Assembly (NCBI RefSeq): GCF_009746715.1
Contig: NZ_VRKW01000006.1
Location: 62,001-126,000, forward strand
Reading direction: 5' to 3'
Source: Ketobacter sp. MCCC 1A13808
GTDB taxonomy: Bacteria; Pseudomonadota; Gammaproteobacteria; Pseudomonadales; Ketobacteraceae
DNA: 64,000 bases
Below are positions 15,669 through 27,159 of this stretch, one piece after another. The first letter of the stretch is position 1. Each line of letters opens with the position of its first letter. Made by a program: the position numbers and the translations under genes. The notes below the pieces were generated by a model. It was not told the origin of the DNA. It was given only the letters and a program-made list of their open reading frames with translations, and did no database searches.

Positions 15669-17144
15669 TTATCCCGCCTGATTTGCAGATATCGCCATTC
15701 CCGCTTGCTGTGCCAACATAGAGAAGCCGGCATATTGCTGTTCATTCAAACCTGTGCCAGACACCGCACGATCGGCATAGAACACACCGATTGGCTTGCG
15801 CGAAACAATGATAGGGACAACAAAATACTCGTGGTAGCCTACCGCTTGCTGGATTTGTTCGGTGTGTAAATAACTGCGCCCCGCCATGAGTTTTGACCCC
15901 ATCCAAAACTGCTGGGACAGCATAATCGCCGAGGTAAATACATTTTCTTCGTTCAGGAGCAGATTAAACCGGGCCTTGAACTGATCATCGACCTGCCCTT
16001 TAAACAGTTTAGGCAGAAGTTGCTTTCGGTCTTTAGTGACCAGTGCCATCACCACCCGCTCCATACCAACAGCATTGCACATTCCCTCCATAACCAGCCC
16101 CAACATAGCGTTGACATCCATTCTTCTTTCGGCGATCAAAGCATTGAGCCGCTGCATTATATCCATCTGCAACTGAACATCTCCGACTTTGTCTGGTTCG
16201 TGTTGCACGCTGTCCCGCGCGCCATTGGAAACAGGTTTGATTAGTTCTGGCTCGTTTACGGGAGCCAGAACGTCTGAACCGGGTATTAAATGGCGAACTT
16301 TCGCTGCGCCGTATTGCACCGCCAACTCTTGTGACAGATCAGCGGTTCGCTTAATCTCGTCGAGCGCGTCGCTAACGCTGATGTTGCGGTATTTTGCAAT
16401 CTTATTCACCACGGCTTTGACCGGTTCTGCGTTCCAACCTAATCCGGCTACCTGGCTTAATTCATCGGCCAATAGAACAGCCTGGGCTGATTTGCTGGGC
16501 GTTCCCACTTTGTTTAGCGCTTCAATCAATATGCCGCCCAACTCCCAATGCCTGGCCAAGGCCAGCGAGATTTGATCAAAGCTGCAACCCAACACTTCCC
16601 TGGCAGCGTCATTGACGGACACCTCCTCCTCACTCAACAACTCATTTAATTGGCGGCTGATCTCATCGTCTCGCGATAACATGGCCAGCTCTGCAAAATG
16701 CAGCAGTAAAGTGGATATGAAAATCTCTTCCTGATCCGGGGTTTTTGCGCCAGCTAACATGCTCCGCGCCTGCATAGCTGCGTGAAACGAATTGGCGATC
16801 TGGGCCATCAGGTACTGAGATGGGTTACGCTTCAAAACGTTGTCGAGGATCTGCATGGACAGGGATATATCGCGCACCGTAGTAAAACCCAGCATGACGA
16901 TGGCATAGGTAATAGTCTTAATATTACCGCCAAAGCCTTTGTAGACTACGCTATTGGAGATCTGCAAAACCCGCGAAGTCAGACTGGGGTCTTTTAAGAT
17001 TTGCTCCGTGAGCTGCGAAACCCTCGCGTCGTCATCGGAGGTCAGCTTATTGAGTTTCTGAACCGTCTCCGCAAGGGCGGGCATGTGCTCCTCATCGAGA
17101 AGGGCTACCCAATCGTCAACCGAATTACTTTGTTGCACCAACAT
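15669..17144 (-). CDS. HDOD domain protein with C-terminal GAF-like domain
   Basis: Signalling protein of about 491 residues from the ATG at 17142-17144; a TTG ten codons upstream is the alternative. The HDOD domain (about residues 15-220) shows MPALAETVQKLNKLTSDDDA, LKDPSLTSRVLQISNSVVY, TITYAIVMLGFTTVRDI and the degenerate HD-like helices. The region after residue 350 (MQRLNALIAERRMDVNAMLG, MCNAVGMERVVMALV, YHEYFVVPIIVSRKPIGVFY) fits a GAF-like domain. HDOD proteins lack phosphohydrolase activity and act as signalling scaffolds, often linked to c-di-GMP or biofilm control. It stands alone between a lipoprotein and the hydroxylase operon. Confidence 0.82.
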   Translation of the reverse strand: MLVQQSNSVDDWVALLDEEHMPALAETVQKLNKLTSDDDARVSQLTEQILKDPSLTSRVLQISNSVVYKGFGGNIKTITYAIVMLGFTTVRDISLSMQILDNVLKRNPSQYLMAQIANSFHAAMQARSMLAGAKTPDQEEIFISTLLLHFAELAMLSRDDEISRQLNELLSEEEVSVNDAAREVLGCSFDQISLALARHWELGGILIEALNKVGTPSKSAQAVLLADELSQVAGLGWNAEPVKAVVNKIAKYRNISVSDALDEIKRTADLSQELAVQYGAAKVRHLIPGSDVLAPVNEPELIKPVSNGARDSVQHEPDKVGDVQLQMDIMQRLNALIAERRMDVNAMLGLVMEGMCNAVGMERVVMALVTKDRKQLLPKLFKGQVDDQFKARFNLLLNEENVFTSAIMLSQQFWMGSKLMAGRSYLHTEQIQQAVGYHEYFVVPIIVSRKPIGVFYADRAVSGTGLNEQQYAGFSMLAQQAGMAISANQAG

Positions 17145-17295
17145 TCCAGCTCTCTTGTTATGACTCCTGCTCAATTAATCTTAGCCGACGAATCGAAAGC
17201 TGTTGGTCATATTGGTGTTGTTAGGGTTATCAATTCGGCCCGTACCGGGTTTGCGTTGAAATGCCCGGTACCCGGGAGACATTGGCATTCCGGCT

Positions 17296-18279
17296 TTAAA
17301 ACTGAGGATAGAAAATACCCAGTTTATTGCCGTATGAGGAGTTAAAGTCGCCAATAACGCCCTTCTCGGTGACCAAGAAGGCGTCTGGCTCGAACAGCGG
17401 CCCTTGTGTCTGGGCTATTGCGGTAGGAGCAAAGAAAGTTTGTCCCTCTGTTTCTGACTGCAATGAACCCGACTGCCAGAACAACACCGACCCTTTCAGG
17501 TAATCGGCTATCAGAAAGCCACCGTCATAGGGCAATAAGTCGTCCAGGACCGCTTGCTTGCGCTCGAATAGAACCTCCACATCACCGGGTGTGCCATCGC
17601 TATATTGCTTGATGCGCCCCAACACCCCGGTGGTTAGCCGGTGTTGAGCGGTAAAGTACAAATCATCATCTTTCCATTTCAAACCGTTGAACAGCATGCC
17701 CGGCGCACGCTTCCAGGTGGATATACTGTTGACTTCCAAAGGACCGTTAAAGGTGACCTTGAAAACCCTGGGTGCACCGTAATCGGCTATGTACAAATCG
17801 CCGGCCGCATCCACCGCCACTCCGTTCGGGATGGTAATCTCACTAAGTGGACTTATGATTTCCAGATTCATAGTGGGGTGCAACCCCGGCAGATCCGGAT
17901 CGATCTGATGAGCACCAAAAGGCTCGATTTTGCTTGCTATCAAATACGAGTCAAGCAGTTCCGGAATCCGGGTTCTGGAGCAGACTCCGTAAATATATTC
18001 ACCGCTCTGCGCAAGACCCTCCACCAAGCAACTTTCGTGAAACGCGTCCAGCTTATCGTAGCGACCATGCTGATTTTTAAAAATTTCAAATACATTCTCC
18101 CCGCCTGACACAAATAGCCTGCCGTCCGGAGTAAAGAACAGGTTTTCTGCATCAGGGATGCCGCTCACCACCGTTTCTGTTTTCGAATCGCAAGCTGCGA
18201 TTAATAATACTGATGCAGTCATCAATATTAACTGTACATACAACACGACGGTATTTTTTATTTTTGATATAGCACTCAT
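17296..18279 (-). CDS. Lipoprotein with SMP-30/NHL-like beta-propeller
   Basis: A 327-residue predicted lipoprotein: hydrophobic signal (LILMTASVLL) ending in lipobox IAAC, then a stretch of six-bladed-propeller-like repeats, for example PDAENLFFTPDGRLFVSGGE, IPNGVAVDAAGDLYIADYGA and LNGLKWKDDDLYFTAQHR-type segments. Such proteins are sugar-lactonase or strictosidine-synthase-like folds, but catalytic metal residues cannot be assigned with confidence. It is preceded by about 230 bp of AT-rich DNA separating it from the RND operon. Function unknown. Confidence 0.7.
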   Translation of the reverse strand: MSAISKIKNTVVLYVQLILMTASVLLIAACDSKTETVVSGIPDAENLFFTPDGRLFVSGGENVFEIFKNQHGRYDKLDAFHESCLVEGLAQSGEYIYGVCSRTRIPELLDSYLIASKIEPFGAHQIDPDLPGLHPTMNLEIISPLSEITIPNGVAVDAAGDLYIADYGAPRVFKVTFNGPLEVNSISTWKRAPGMLFNGLKWKDDDLYFTAQHRLTTGVLGRIKQYSDGTPGDVEVLFERKQAVLDDLLPYDGGFLIADYLKGSVLFWQSGSLQSETEGQTFFAPTAIAQTQGPLFEPDAFLVTEKGVIGDFNSSYGNKLGIFYPQF

Positions 18280-18506
18280 AACAATGACATTCCCTGTCTT
18301 TTTTTGATTTTATGTATTTATTATTCATTCGAGAATTACACACACGCATATTTCAAAACGATAAAAACGCTTCCGAAAACAGCGAGAAATATCGAGTATA
18401 TAAAAAGCCGAATCGAAGCGATATCAAATTCACCGGCTTTCGCCACTGCATCCAGCCTCCTATGGTATGCATCCAAGCCATAACAATGCGCGCTTTAGCC
18501 AGCACT

Positions 18507-21500
18507 TTACCGTTGACCCGACGCCCCGCCTTTTACCCGCTCCCTCATGCCCTGGATCATCGCAAAAAATACCGGGATCACCGGCGTACCCAGCACCAGC
18601 GCAGCGGTCATACCCCATAACACGGAGTTACCCAGCGACATTTGCGAAAACATGCCGGCCCCGGACGCGAACACCAGGGGCAGAATACCCAGCACGAACG
18701 ACAATGCTGTCATGCAAACTGCACGAAAACGCATGCGGCCTGCCTCAGCCGCGGCTTCCATTATTGAAAGGCCTTTCTTAACCCGCATTTCCAGTGCGAA
18801 CTCAACAATCAGAATCGCGTTCTTCGCAGCCAGGCCGATCAACAAAACCAGCCCCACCTGCGCGAAAAGATTGAGTTCGCCCAATTGCGGGATGCCGATT
18901 TGCTTGACCAGTAACAAACCGCCTATCGCGCCCGCCACGGCGAGCGGAACCACCAAGATAATCGCAGCAGGGATCGACCAGCTTTCGTATTGCGCGACCA
19001 AAAACAAATAAATGAAGATCATCGCCAAGGCAAAAGCAATCATTGCCTGATTACCCGCTTTTTGTTCCTGATAGCTCATACCGGTCCATTCAATCTGGTA
19101 ACCGTCTGGCAACTGTGCCCGGGCAACACGCTCAAGCTCTGCCATGGCTTCGCCACTGGACACCCCGTCGGGCGCAGCAGCCCGTAAAATCGCCGAGCGG
19201 TATAGGTTATACCGGTTACCCACATCCGGCCCCAGCACCGGCTCAATACTGATTAACGTTGATAGCGGTACCATATCGTTACTGGCTGAACGCACATACA
19301 GCTGCTGAACATCACTGATGCTGGAGCGGAAGTCCGACTCGGCCTGCATCATCACCCGATAGGTTTGTCCGAATTGAGAAAAATCATTGATGTAGGAAGA
19401 ACCGAGCTGAGACTGCAGAGTCGAGAAGATTGAGGTCAGAGATACGTTAAGCACTTTCGCTTTTTCGCGGTCAATATTCACAAGGTATTGGGGAACATTC
19501 GCACGGAAGGTGGTGTAAACGTTTTCCAGCAAGGGGGACTGATTTGCAACTGCGGCCAGCGATTGGATGGCCCCGGCCAATGCCTCATGGGAACGCCCCT
19601 GGGTATCTTCCACCACCAACTCCAGTCCGCCGACCGCGCCCATTCCCGGTATGGAAGGCGGCGGAAAAACCTGCACCAGTGCTTCCGGAATCGCTTTATA
19701 CGCCATGCTATTAATCCGCGCTGCCACTGCAAAATTAAGATCTTTCAACTCCGGCCGGTGTTGCCACGGTTTTAACACGATAAAGCCAAGCCCGCTGTTG
19801 CTCTGGGCAGCACCAGACAAGATGGAATAACCGGTGATCAAAGTGGTGCTTTCGATTGCCGCATCCTGCTCCAGCAGATCGGCCATTTTTTCCATTACCT
19901 GATTAGTGCGTTGCAGAGAGGCGGCATCTGGCAATTGCACGTTCAACATCAAAACCCCTTTATCTTCAACGGGAACGAATGCGGAGGGAATGACATTAAC
20001 GCCCCAATACAGCAATGACATAGCGACTACAAAGAACACGACAACAATACTTTTACGAACTAGCAATGCACGCACCAAGCGACTATACCCATTGGTAACG
20101 CTGCCAAAACCACTGTTGAACCGCGCAAACCAAGCCGCGTCCGCTGTGCGACGTAATACCAGGCTAGCCACAGCTGGGCTTAACGTCAGGGCATTTACCG
20201 AAGACAACACCACTGCGACACAAATAGTGACTGCGAACTGGTTGTACATTACGCCAGTGATACCTGGCAACATCGCTACCGGCACAAACACCGCCAACAG
20301 GACCAGCGTAGTGGCGATGATCGGACTGCTCACTTCTTCCATGGTCCTCATAACCGCCTGTTTGGTAGAAAATTGCGGATTCTCGCGCAGGATCCGGTCG
20401 GTGTTTTCTACCACCAATATGGCATCATCTACGACAATCCCGATCGCTAAAATCAATCCGAATAGTGTCACCGTATTAATACTCATATCCAGCAGCAACA
20501 AGACCGCAAAGGTGCCGATAAGTGAAACGGGAATCGCAATGGTCGGTACCAGCGTCGGACGCCAGTTACCGAGAAATACAAAGGTGATTAACACAACCAG
20601 CCCCACGGCCATAAACAGCGAAGTGGTGACCTGTTTTACCGACACTTCCACATAACGCGTGGTGTCATAACCGACTTGATAATCCAACCCCTTAGGAAAG
20701 CGCTTCTTAAGTTGTTCCAGTTCCGCTTTCACCGCGTCGCCGGTGATCAAAGCGTTAGCGCCGGGCAACAAATAGATAGCCACCGTGGTGGACGGTGCCC
20801 CCATGAAAGTAGAATTCACTTTGTAATCCAATTGCCCCAGCTTGACCTCCGCCACATCCTTCAGCCGCACTACAGCGCCTTCATCGGACACCCGCAGCAC
20901 CACGTTTTCAAATTCTTTTGCGTCTGTAAGCCTGCCTTTTACCTGCAACGTATATTCTGTGCTCCTATTGCCATCGGAAGGAGGGGCTCCGATGCGACCC
21001 GCCGGAACCTGCACATTCTGCTCCCGTAGCGCAGCAGCGATATCGTCGGATGTAATGTTGAGCGCCGTCATTTTTGAGGGGTCAAGCCACAACCGCATGG
21101 AATAATCAGCGGTGCTGAATGTGGTGGCGTCGGAAACCCCCGGCACCCGTTTCAGGCTATTCTGAATATTGATCATGGTGTAGTTGGCAATAAACAAAAT
21201 ATCCAGGCTTTGATCCGGTGAATACAAATTGATAGTAAACAGAATATCAGGCGATATTTTGGAAATCGTTAGCCCTTGATTGCGCACATCCGCGGGCAAA
21301 CTGGGCTCCGCCAAGGCCACCCGGTTTTGTACCCGCACCAGCGCCATATCCGCATCGTCACCCACGCCAAACGTAATCGTTAATCTATAGCTGCCATCAT
21401 TGGAGGAGCCGGAAGACATGTACTCCATACCTTCCACACCATTAACGACATTCTCGATAACCTGACCCACGCTTTCTTCCATTACGGCAGCCGAGGCTCC

Positions 21501-21653
21501 AGGCCAACTCGCTCTTATCGAAATCTGCGGTGGTGCCACCTCAGGATATTCGGATACCGGCAGCAATTGCAGAGACACCAACCCGGCCAACGTGATGACC
21601 AATGCAATCACCATGGCAAATTTAGGACGCTCGATAAAGGTTTTGCTGATCAC
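18507..21653 (-). CDS. RND efflux transporter permease, HAE1 type (AcrB/MexB-like)
   Basis: Inner-membrane proton-driven drug pump of 1048 residues, the standard size. Starts [20 protein letters not shown] with TM1; the periplasmic porter loop holds [22 protein letters not shown]4 carries the proton-relay pair in [13 protein letters not shown], and TM10 region [17 protein letters not shown] is conserved. Twelve membrane segments and two large periplasmic loops are evident. It follows the adaptor gene with an ATGA overlap. No outer-membrane channel gene is adjacent, so a TolC-type partner must be encoded elsewhere. Confidence 0.93.
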   Translation of the reverse strand: MISKTFIERPKFAMVIALVITLAGLVSLQLLPVSEYPEVAPPQISIRASWPGASAAVMEESVGQVIENVVNGVEGMEYMSSGSSNDGSYRLTITFGVGDDADMALVRVQNRVALAEPSLPADVRNQGLTISKISPDILFTINLYSPDQSLDILFIANYTMINIQNSLKRVPGVSDATTFSTADYSMRLWLDPSKMTALNITSDDIAAALREQNVQVPAGRIGAPPSDGNRSTEYTLQVKGRLTDAKEFENVVLRVSDEGAVVRLKDVAEVKLGQLDYKVNSTFMGAPSTTVAIYLLPGANALITGDAVKAELEQLKKRFPKGLDYQVGYDTTRYVEVSVKQVTTSLFMAVGLVVLITFVFLGNWRPTLVPTIAIPVSLIGTFAVLLLLDMSINTVTLFGLILAIGIVVDDAILVVENTDRILRENPQFSTKQAVMRTMEEVSSPIIATTLVLLAVFVPVAMLPGITGVMYNQFAVTICVAVVLSSVNALTLSPAVASLVLRRTADAAWFARFNSGFGSVTNGYSRLVRALLVRKSIVVVFFVVAMSLLYWGVNVIPSAFVPVEDKGVLMLNVQLPDAASLQRTNQVMEKMADLLEQDAAIESTTLITGYSILSGAAQSNSGLGFIVLKPWQHRPELKDLNFAVAARINSMAYKAIPEALVQVFPPPSIPGMGAVGGLELVVEDTQGRSHEALAGAIQSLAAVANQSPLLENVYTTFRANVPQYLVNIDREKAKVLNVSLTSIFSTLQSQLGSSYINDFSQFGQTYRVMMQAESDFRSSISDVQQLYVRSASNDMVPLSTLISIEPVLGPDVGNRYNLYRSAILRAAAPDGVSSGEAMAELERVARAQLPDGYQIEWTGMSYQEQKAGNQAMIAFALAMIFIYLFLVAQYESWSIPAAIILVVPLAVAGAIGGLLLVKQIGIPQLGELNLFAQVGLVLLIGLAAKNAILIVEFALEMRVKKGLSIMEAAAEAGRMRFRAVCMTALSFVLGILPLVFASGAGMFSQMSLGNSVLWGMTAALVLGTPVIPVFFAMIQGMRERVKGGASGQR

Positions 21654-22789
21654 GAGGCGTCCCCATCCGTTGCCTGAGTGGCAGGTTGATAGGGCGCGGT
21701 CTTCACGGTGTCGCCCGGCCGCGCTTTCTGGACACCCCGAATAATGACTGATGCCCCTTCTTCCAAACCTCCAGTCACTACCACATTTTCATCCACCCGC
21801 TCACTGGTGGTTACATTGACCCGGCTTACTTCACTCGCGTCGGTGACGGTCAGCACATAGGTTCCCTGCTGGTCGACCTGAACAGCGGATTGCGGAACCA
21901 TTAATACGGAAATGGGTTTTTTAACCCTTAAAGTTGCCCTTACATACATTCCCGGGCGCAGGACGTCCTCCGGATTCGCCATTCGTGCCCGCACCTCCAC
22001 GGTCCCTGTGGCGGTGTCCACCCGGTTGGAAAAATAATCCAGGGTACCCGTTTCGCTATACCTGGAATCGTCCGGTAACGTCAACACGACCTCAATGTCC
22101 TTGGCGCTCGGCTGACCCGGCTTGCGCGCCCTGGTTGCCACTATCAGGGCCTCTGGCAGCTGGAACACAGCGTCCATGTCGTTCTGTCCTACTAACGTTG
22201 TCAAAGCACCCGATTGCGGCCCGACGACATCACCCACCGCGTGGATAGAGCGCCCCAAACGCCCTGCCTGCGGCGCAGTTATGGTGGTGTATTCCAGATC
22301 GACTTTAGCGCTCTCCAGGGCGGCTTCAGCGGATTTTACAGCGGCTTGCGCTTCCTGCATGGCGGATTCCAGGTTATCCAACTCAGCACCCGAGATATAA
22401 CCGTCTTTTACCAATGTTTTGCCCCGCTTATAGTTTCGGGAAGCGTTCGCGTCACTCGCCTTGGCTTTGGCCAGATCCGCTTCAGCCTTGTTCACCGCTG
22501 CCCGGAATGGTGCCGGATCAATATCGAATAATTTAGCACCGGCCTCAACCTGATCTCCTTCAGTGAAGTGCAGCGCGATGAGCTTGCCTGTTACCTGTGC
22601 CTTAATCGAGACATCGCTGCGCGATTGAATTCTGGCGTTAAAGCTCGCGTTGGGTTGATAGGCGTGTTTTTCTGCGGGCAAGACCAGGACTTCGGGCACC
22701 GGCTTGGCTTGCTGTTCCGTTTCCTCACACGCCGTGAGCATGAATAAAGCCAAAACAGTCAGCATTGGTACTGTTAAACGAAATACCAT
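21650..22789 (-). CDS. RND efflux periplasmic adaptor, lipoprotein
   Basis: Membrane-fusion protein of 379 residues that bridges the permease to an outer-membrane channel. A lipobox (MLTAC, Cys21) anchors it to the inner membrane. Domains in order: barrel-sandwich hybrid halves ([37 protein letters not shown]), an alpha-helical hairpin between about residues 95 and 165 rich in alanine and lysine, a beta-barrel ([19 protein letters not shown]) and the membrane-proximal domain. It is the first gene of the two-gene operon; no regulator gene lies beside it. Confidence 0.92.
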   Translation of the reverse strand: MVFRLTVPMLTVLALFMLTACEETEQQAKPVPEVLVLPAEKHAYQPNASFNARIQSRSDVSIKAQVTGKLIALHFTEGDQVEAGAKLFDIDPAPFRAAVNKAEADLAKAKASDANASRNYKRGKTLVKDGYISGAELDNLESAMQEAQAAVKSAEAALESAKVDLEYTTITAPQAGRLGRSIHAVGDVVGPQSGALTTLVGQNDMDAVFQLPEALIVATRARKPGQPSAKDIEVVLTLPDDSRYSETGTLDYFSNRVDTATGTVEVRARMANPEDVLRPGMYVRATLRVKKPISVLMVPQSAVQVDQQGTYVLTVTDASEVSRVNVTTSERVDENVVVTGGLEEGASVIIRGVQKARPGDTVKTAPYQPATQATDGDAS

Positions 22790-23176
22790 TCGTCTCTCCC
22801 TGTGTCATTGATAACAATCATTGCGTTAAAGATAACCGATCTATACCAGTCCAGCCATGCATAACCCCGTATTTAGCCCCTCAGAAACGTCGGTAATTAT
22901 TGATATCTGAAGCTGCAGAATTTCTTCGCATGGAACAATGACGGCGAACAGGCCAATTGATACAGGTTAACTTACAGCTCTTGCGGTTTAATCATTAAAC
23001 CGGATCCATGGCAACCTTATTTAAATCCAATAGTGTGAAGTGTGTCGACGTCATTGCAGCGATATATCCAGGATAATCGGCCCACTACCAATCCGGTCGA
23101 CACCCAAAAACTTTCCGTCGACCTTTCAGCGAGCAAGACGCTAACTTCCAAACAGCAGCTTATTAACGGACTACTT
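22790..23176. other. Divergent intergenic region, no gene supported
   Basis: This 387-bp stretch lies between the RND operon (minus) and the protease-associated gene (plus). An in-frame GTG at 23042 would extend the downstream protein by 45 polar residues, but no Shine-Dalgarno precedes it. No palindrome strong enough to call an operator was found. Confidence 0.5.
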
Positions 23177-23989
23177 ATGCGACTCATTCTTTCTACTTTG
23201 TGCGCGATTTCATTCGTGGTTGCAGCAGTAATATGGTGGGGACGCGGCGCACTGCCCACCGCTGCAACCAAGTCAGAACAACCGATTGCCATTCAACATC
23301 AACCGGGTGCAGCAGATGAGCAGGTGGTTACTAGCGAACCCGTCAATGCGCTTGCTGCTGCCAACAAGCCACCGCCGTCGATCAAACATATGGCTAAAAC
23401 CGACGGCGCCAACGACGCCGACGAAGCGGATTCGATTGCAGCACTCAACGAAGACTACCCCGACCTGGATATGCGGCTGCATGAAATGAATGGCCGAAGC
23501 GCAGGAAAAACATACGACCCGGAAGAAGTTAAGCAGGTCTTGTTTGAGGAAAGTGCCTGGGAAGCCAGTGACAAGCCGGGGGACGAACTGGCCCTTAGCG
23601 ATGAAGAAATCGGTGACGGCCGCGAATTTATCCAGTTCAAACGGCTAAAACTGGATTCACTGGTTGCCGGAGATCAGCTGGACATACCCATCAATCAAAC
23701 GGGCAAAACTTATCAGGCGGAAATTACCCAGGCGGTTGTTAATTCAGACGGCAGTGTCACCTGGAACGGACAATTAATGGATGAGCTGGGAGACGTTTCC
23801 AGCGAGTCCGGCTCGCCTTATTCGGTAACAATCACATCAGGGCAAGCTATCGTTTCCGGTGGAATTTTCACACCGGAAGGTCACTTTGTGATTGAGGCTG
23901 TAGGAGAGCAGGGCTGGATTGCGAATGCGTCCACTCTGTTTAAGTTTGACGAAAACAAACCGGATTACGTCATTCCGGAAACCCATTAA
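23177..23989 (+). CDS. Membrane-anchored protein resembling a metalloprotease propeptide
   Basis: Unnamed protein of about 270 residues from the ATG at 23177 (MRLILSTLCAISFVVAAVIW), which places a hydrophobic segment at the extreme N-terminus. A long acidic linker follows. The C-terminal 110 residues (FKRLKLDSLVAGDQLDIPIN, VNSDGSVTWNGQLMDE, YSVTITSGQAIVSGGIFTPE) resemble the pro-region that precedes the catalytic domain in reprolysin-like bacterial metalloproteases. The protease gene downstream (24064) lacks such a pro-region. A role as a separately encoded inhibitor or folding chaperone of that protease is inferred. Confidence 0.6.
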   Translation: MRLILSTLCAISFVVAAVIWWGRGALPTAATKSEQPIAIQHQPGAADEQVVTSEPVNALAAANKPPPSIKHMAKTDGANDADEADSIAALNEDYPDLDMRLHEMNGRSAGKTYDPEEVKQVLFEESAWEASDKPGDELALSDEEIGDGREFIQFKRLKLDSLVAGDQLDIPINQTGKTYQAEITQAVVNSDGSVTWNGQLMDELGDVSSESGSPYSVTITSGQAIVSGGIFTPEGHFVIEAVGEQGWIANASTLFKFDENKPDYVIPETH

Positions 23990-24063
23990 AACAACATCCA
24001 TTACCTATAAAAAAAACCAAATTACAACGTAACTGACCCAAACCATTTAAAGGAGTTATAACC

Positions 24064-25305
24064 ATGGACAAAGGTATCAGCCACCACCTTAAGGCAGGCC
24101 TTGCCGCTGTCGTGTTCGGGGGTATCGCGCAAGCGGGCCATGCGGCACAAATCGATTTACTGGTTTTGTATGATGATGCCAGCGCATCTCAGCTCAAGGG
24201 CGAGCCGGCTGTCGTAATGAAATCCTGGCAAGATCAGATCAATACGATGTACAAAAATAGTCAGGTTGATCTGCAACTGCGGGTTGTCGGTGTGGAAAAA
24301 CACAACGAGACCGGCACCAGCATGAGCCGTGTTCTGGATAACATTCTGAGATCATCAACGGTAGCGGAAAAGCGCAACAGAGTCGGTGCCGACTTCGTTA
24401 CCCAACTGCATGAAACAGGCAACTGTGGTGTCGGCTACCTTGCCGTTGATGCTAATTATGCATTCAATGTGCTCGGTGCAACCTGTGGACCCGCAGCCCT
24501 TGCTCACGAGCTGGGCCACAATATGGGCCTGAACCACTCACGGGCACAGGGCGATACAGCCGGTGCCAAATATCGATATGCGCTGGGTCACGGCGTGAAC
24601 GGTGCGTTCGGCACATTGATGACCTATGAATGGTATTATCGCGCCAGCAAAATGTCGGTGTTCTCCAACCCACGAGTACAATGCCGTGGCTACCCATGTG
24701 GTGTGGCTGAAGGCCAGGCGGATGAGGCTGACGCAGCCAAAGCGATCAATAACGTGAAAACATCGCTTGCTAACTTCCGCCCCACCGTCATTCCCAACGG
24801 CAATACAGACCCGACTCCGCCCGATCCGGTCGAACCCACTGATCCCACAGAACCCACCGATCCGGGTCCAGGCACAAACCCCACAGTTAAAGACGGACGC
24901 TACACGTTGAAGGTGGCATCGAGCGGACGCTGCCTGGACATCTATCAATCCGGCTGGGGCATGAACGATGTCGTAGAGTGGAACTGCACCCAGGCTGCCA
25001 AACAGCAGTGGCAGTTATCCAGCGTGGGCAACGGCTTCGCAACGTTGCAAGGCGTCAGTACTCAGGCTTGCCTGAATGTCTCCTGGAGTAGCAGCCGCTC
25101 CGGTGCCAATGTCATTCAGTGGACCTGCACAAACGATCGCGCAAGCCAGCAATGGAAATTAGTACCCAAAGGCAATAAATACCAGGTAGTCGCCCGCCAC
25201 AGCGGTATGTGCCTGGATGCGCAAAGCAAAACCAATGGCGGTAGTGTAGTGCAGGCAACGTGCAGTGATGCAGCAAGCCAGCGCTTTACTTTGACCGCAA
25301 TTTAA
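24064..25305 (+). CDS. Secreted reprolysin-like zinc metalloprotease with ricin-type lectin domain
   Basis: Extracellular metzincin, 413 residues. Signal peptide ends near Ala27-Ala28 (GHAA). The catalytic domain holds the zinc motif HELGHNMGLNH (about residues 148-158) and a Met-turn LMTYEWYY near 185, typical of M12B-like enzymes. A proline/threonine-rich linker (PTPPDPVEPTDPTEPTD) leads to a C-terminal ricin B-type beta-trefoil (about 278-413) with three QxW-type repeats (QQWQL, QQWKL, QRFTL) that should bind carbohydrate. Eight or more cysteines suit secretion. AAAGGAGTTATAACC gives a strong ribosome-binding site. The gene lies 74 bp behind the propeptide-like gene. Confidence 0.9.
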   Translation: MDKGISHHLKAGLAAVVFGGIAQAGHAAQIDLLVLYDDASASQLKGEPAVVMKSWQDQINTMYKNSQVDLQLRVVGVEKHNETGTSMSRVLDNILRSSTVAEKRNRVGADFVTQLHETGNCGVGYLAVDANYAFNVLGATCGPAALAHELGHNMGLNHSRAQGDTAGAKYRYALGHGVNGAFGTLMTYEWYYRASKMSVFSNPRVQCRGYPCGVAEGQADEADAAKAINNVKTSLANFRPTVIPNGNTDPTPPDPVEPTDPTEPTDPGPGTNPTVKDGRYTLKVASSGRCLDIYQSGWGMNDVVEWNCTQAAKQQWQLSSVGNGFATLQGVSTQACLNVSWSSSRSGANVIQWTCTNDRASQQWKLVPKGNKYQVVARHSGMCLDAQSKTNGGSVVQATCSDAASQRFTLTAI

Positions 25306-25324
25306 TCCCAATTACCACCTGCAA

Positions 25325-25356
25325 GAAAAAAGCCCTCCTGCCAATGGAGGGCTTTT
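25325..25356 (+). terminator. Rho-independent terminator after metalloprotease
   Basis: AAAAAAGCCCTCC and GGAGGGCTTTT form a stem around TGCCAAT; flanking A and T runs would let it work in both directions. Confidence 0.85.
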
Positions 25357-25527
25357 CACCCTCCTTCTAATGACCACCTTTTACCGTCACTATGCATATG
25401 GTATATTTGCGCCCGTTTTACCTGCGCGGATCAGCCGAGCTGGTAGCTAACTAATTTAGACTAACGGTCAACTCTTTGCCGCCCTCCCCTTCGAGACACG
25501 CATTCACTTAAAAGCAGGACTAACCCT

Positions 25528-27126
25528 TTGATTTCTACCGCGAACATCACCATGCAGTTTGGTGCTAAACCACTTTTTGAGAACATCTCCGTCAAATTTG
25601 GTGGCGGTAACCGCTATGGTCTCATCGGTGCCAATGGCTGTGGTAAATCCACGTTCATGAAAATTCTTGATGGCAGTCTGACCGCCACGTCCGGCAATGT
25701 GTCGATCACCCCTAACGAACGAGTGGGTAAATTGCACCAGGACCAGTTCGCGTTTGAAAAATACAGCGTAGTCGACACGGTGATTATGGGACACACGGCA
25801 CTATGGGAAGTAAAACAGGAACGCGACCGCATCTATTCACTGCCGGAAATGACGGAAGACGACGGCATGAAAGTCGCGGAGCTGGAAACCCAGTTTGCAG
25901 AAATGGATGGTTACACGGCGGAAAGCCGGGCCGGGGAAATACTGATCGGCGCGGGCATTGATCAAAGCCTTCATTTCGGCCCAATGAGCGAAGTGGCTCC
26001 GGGTTGGAAACTGCGTGTTTTGCTGGCCCAGGCTTTGTTCTCCGATCCGGATATCCTGTTGCTGGACGAACCCACCAACAACCTGGACATCGACACAATC
26101 CGCTGGCTGGAGGACGTCATCAACGAACGCAAAAGCACCATGGTGATTATCTCTCACGACCGCCATTTCCTGAATGCAGTCTGCACCCACATGGCGGATA
26201 TTGATTACGGCGAACTAACGGTATACCCCGGCAACTACGATGATTTCATGACCGCGTCAACCCAAGCCCGCGAACGCATGCAATCCCAGAACGCCAAAAA
26301 ATCCGCCCAGATAGCCGATTTGCAGCAATTTGTCAGCCGCTTTTCTGCCAATGCGTCTAAAGCTAAACAAGCCACCTCGCGCGCCAAGCAAATTGAAAAA
26401 ATAACGCTGGATGAGATCAAAGCCTCGAGTCGTGTGTCTCCCTATATCCGGTTCAATCAGGATAAAAAACTGCACCGGCAGGCATTGATCCTTGAAGATC
26501 TGGCATTTGCCTATGAGAACGAGGCGCTGTTCAGCCAAGGTGAATTAATTCTGGAAGCGGGCACAAGGCTGGCCATTATCGGCGAAAACGGAGCAGGTAA
26601 AACCACACTGTTGCGCTGCTTGATCAACGAGTTATCACCCACACAAGGCACCATCAAGTGGGCAGAAAATGCCACGCTGGGATATTGCCCGCAGGACAGC
26701 AGTGCCGATTTCGATATGGATATGACACTGTTTGACTGGATGGCACAATGGCGTAAACCGCGTCACGACGATCAGGTGGTACGTGCGACCCTGGGAAGGC
26801 TGCTGTTTTCAGCCGATGATTTCAATAAACAGGTAAGGGTCTGCTCCGGTGGGGAAAAGAACCGTTTGCTGTTTGGAAAACTAATGATGATGGATAACAA
26901 TGTCCTAATTCTGGATGAGCCCACCAATCACTTGGATATGGAAGCGATTGAAGCCTTGAACCTCGCGCTTGAGCATTACGAAGGAACACTGATCTTTGTC
27001 AGTCATGACCGGGAATTTGTATCCTCCCTCGCAAATCAGGTAATTGAGATAAAACAGAAAAAGCTCAACTATTTCCAGGGCACCTACGATGAATTCCTGG
27101 CGCACCAGTTATCATCAGTTCAATAG
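25528..27126 (+). CDS. ybiT: ABC-F family ATPase YbiT
   Basis: Ribosome-associated ABC-F protein of 532 residues without membrane segments. First nucleotide-binding domain: GANGCGKST Walker A, the YbiT-specific [16 protein letters not shown] in place of a full signature, and [20 protein letters not shown]. The linker is followed by the second domain with [23 protein letters not shown] and [16 protein letters not shown]. Similarity to E. coli YbiT is evident along the whole length, including [10 protein letters not shown] and [14 protein letters not shown]. Translation appears to begin at TTG (25528), after AGGA, giving the expected N-terminus [11 protein letters not shown]. Confidence 0.94.
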   Translation: MISTANITMQFGAKPLFENISVKFGGGNRYGLIGANGCGKSTFMKILDGSLTATSGNVSITPNERVGKLHQDQFAFEKYSVVDTVIMGHTALWEVKQERDRIYSLPEMTEDDGMKVAELETQFAEMDGYTAESRAGEILIGAGIDQSLHFGPMSEVAPGWKLRVLLAQALFSDPDILLLDEPTNNLDIDTIRWLEDVINERKSTMVIISHDRHFLNAVCTHMADIDYGELTVYPGNYDDFMTASTQARERMQSQNAKKSAQIADLQQFVSRFSANASKAKQATSRAKQIEKITLDEIKASSRVSPYIRFNQDKKLHRQALILEDLAFAYENEALFSQGELILEAGTRLAIIGENGAGKTTLLRCLINELSPTQGTIKWAENATLGYCPQDSSADFDMDMTLFDWMAQWRKPRHDDQVVRATLGRLLFSADDFNKQVRVCSGGEKNRLLFGKLMMMDNNVLILDEPTNHLDMEAIEALNLALEHYEGTLIFVSHDREFVSSLANQVIEIKQKKLNYFQGTYDEFLAHQLSSVQ

Positions 27127-27159
27127 AATGACAGAAGCCAAACTGCATGGAGGAACACC

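Noticed and set aside
19906-20655. 249-codon plus-strand open frame inside the RND permease
   Set aside because: Antisense shadow; low-complexity Thr/Asn/Ile-rich translation mirroring the membrane-segment codons of the pump gene.
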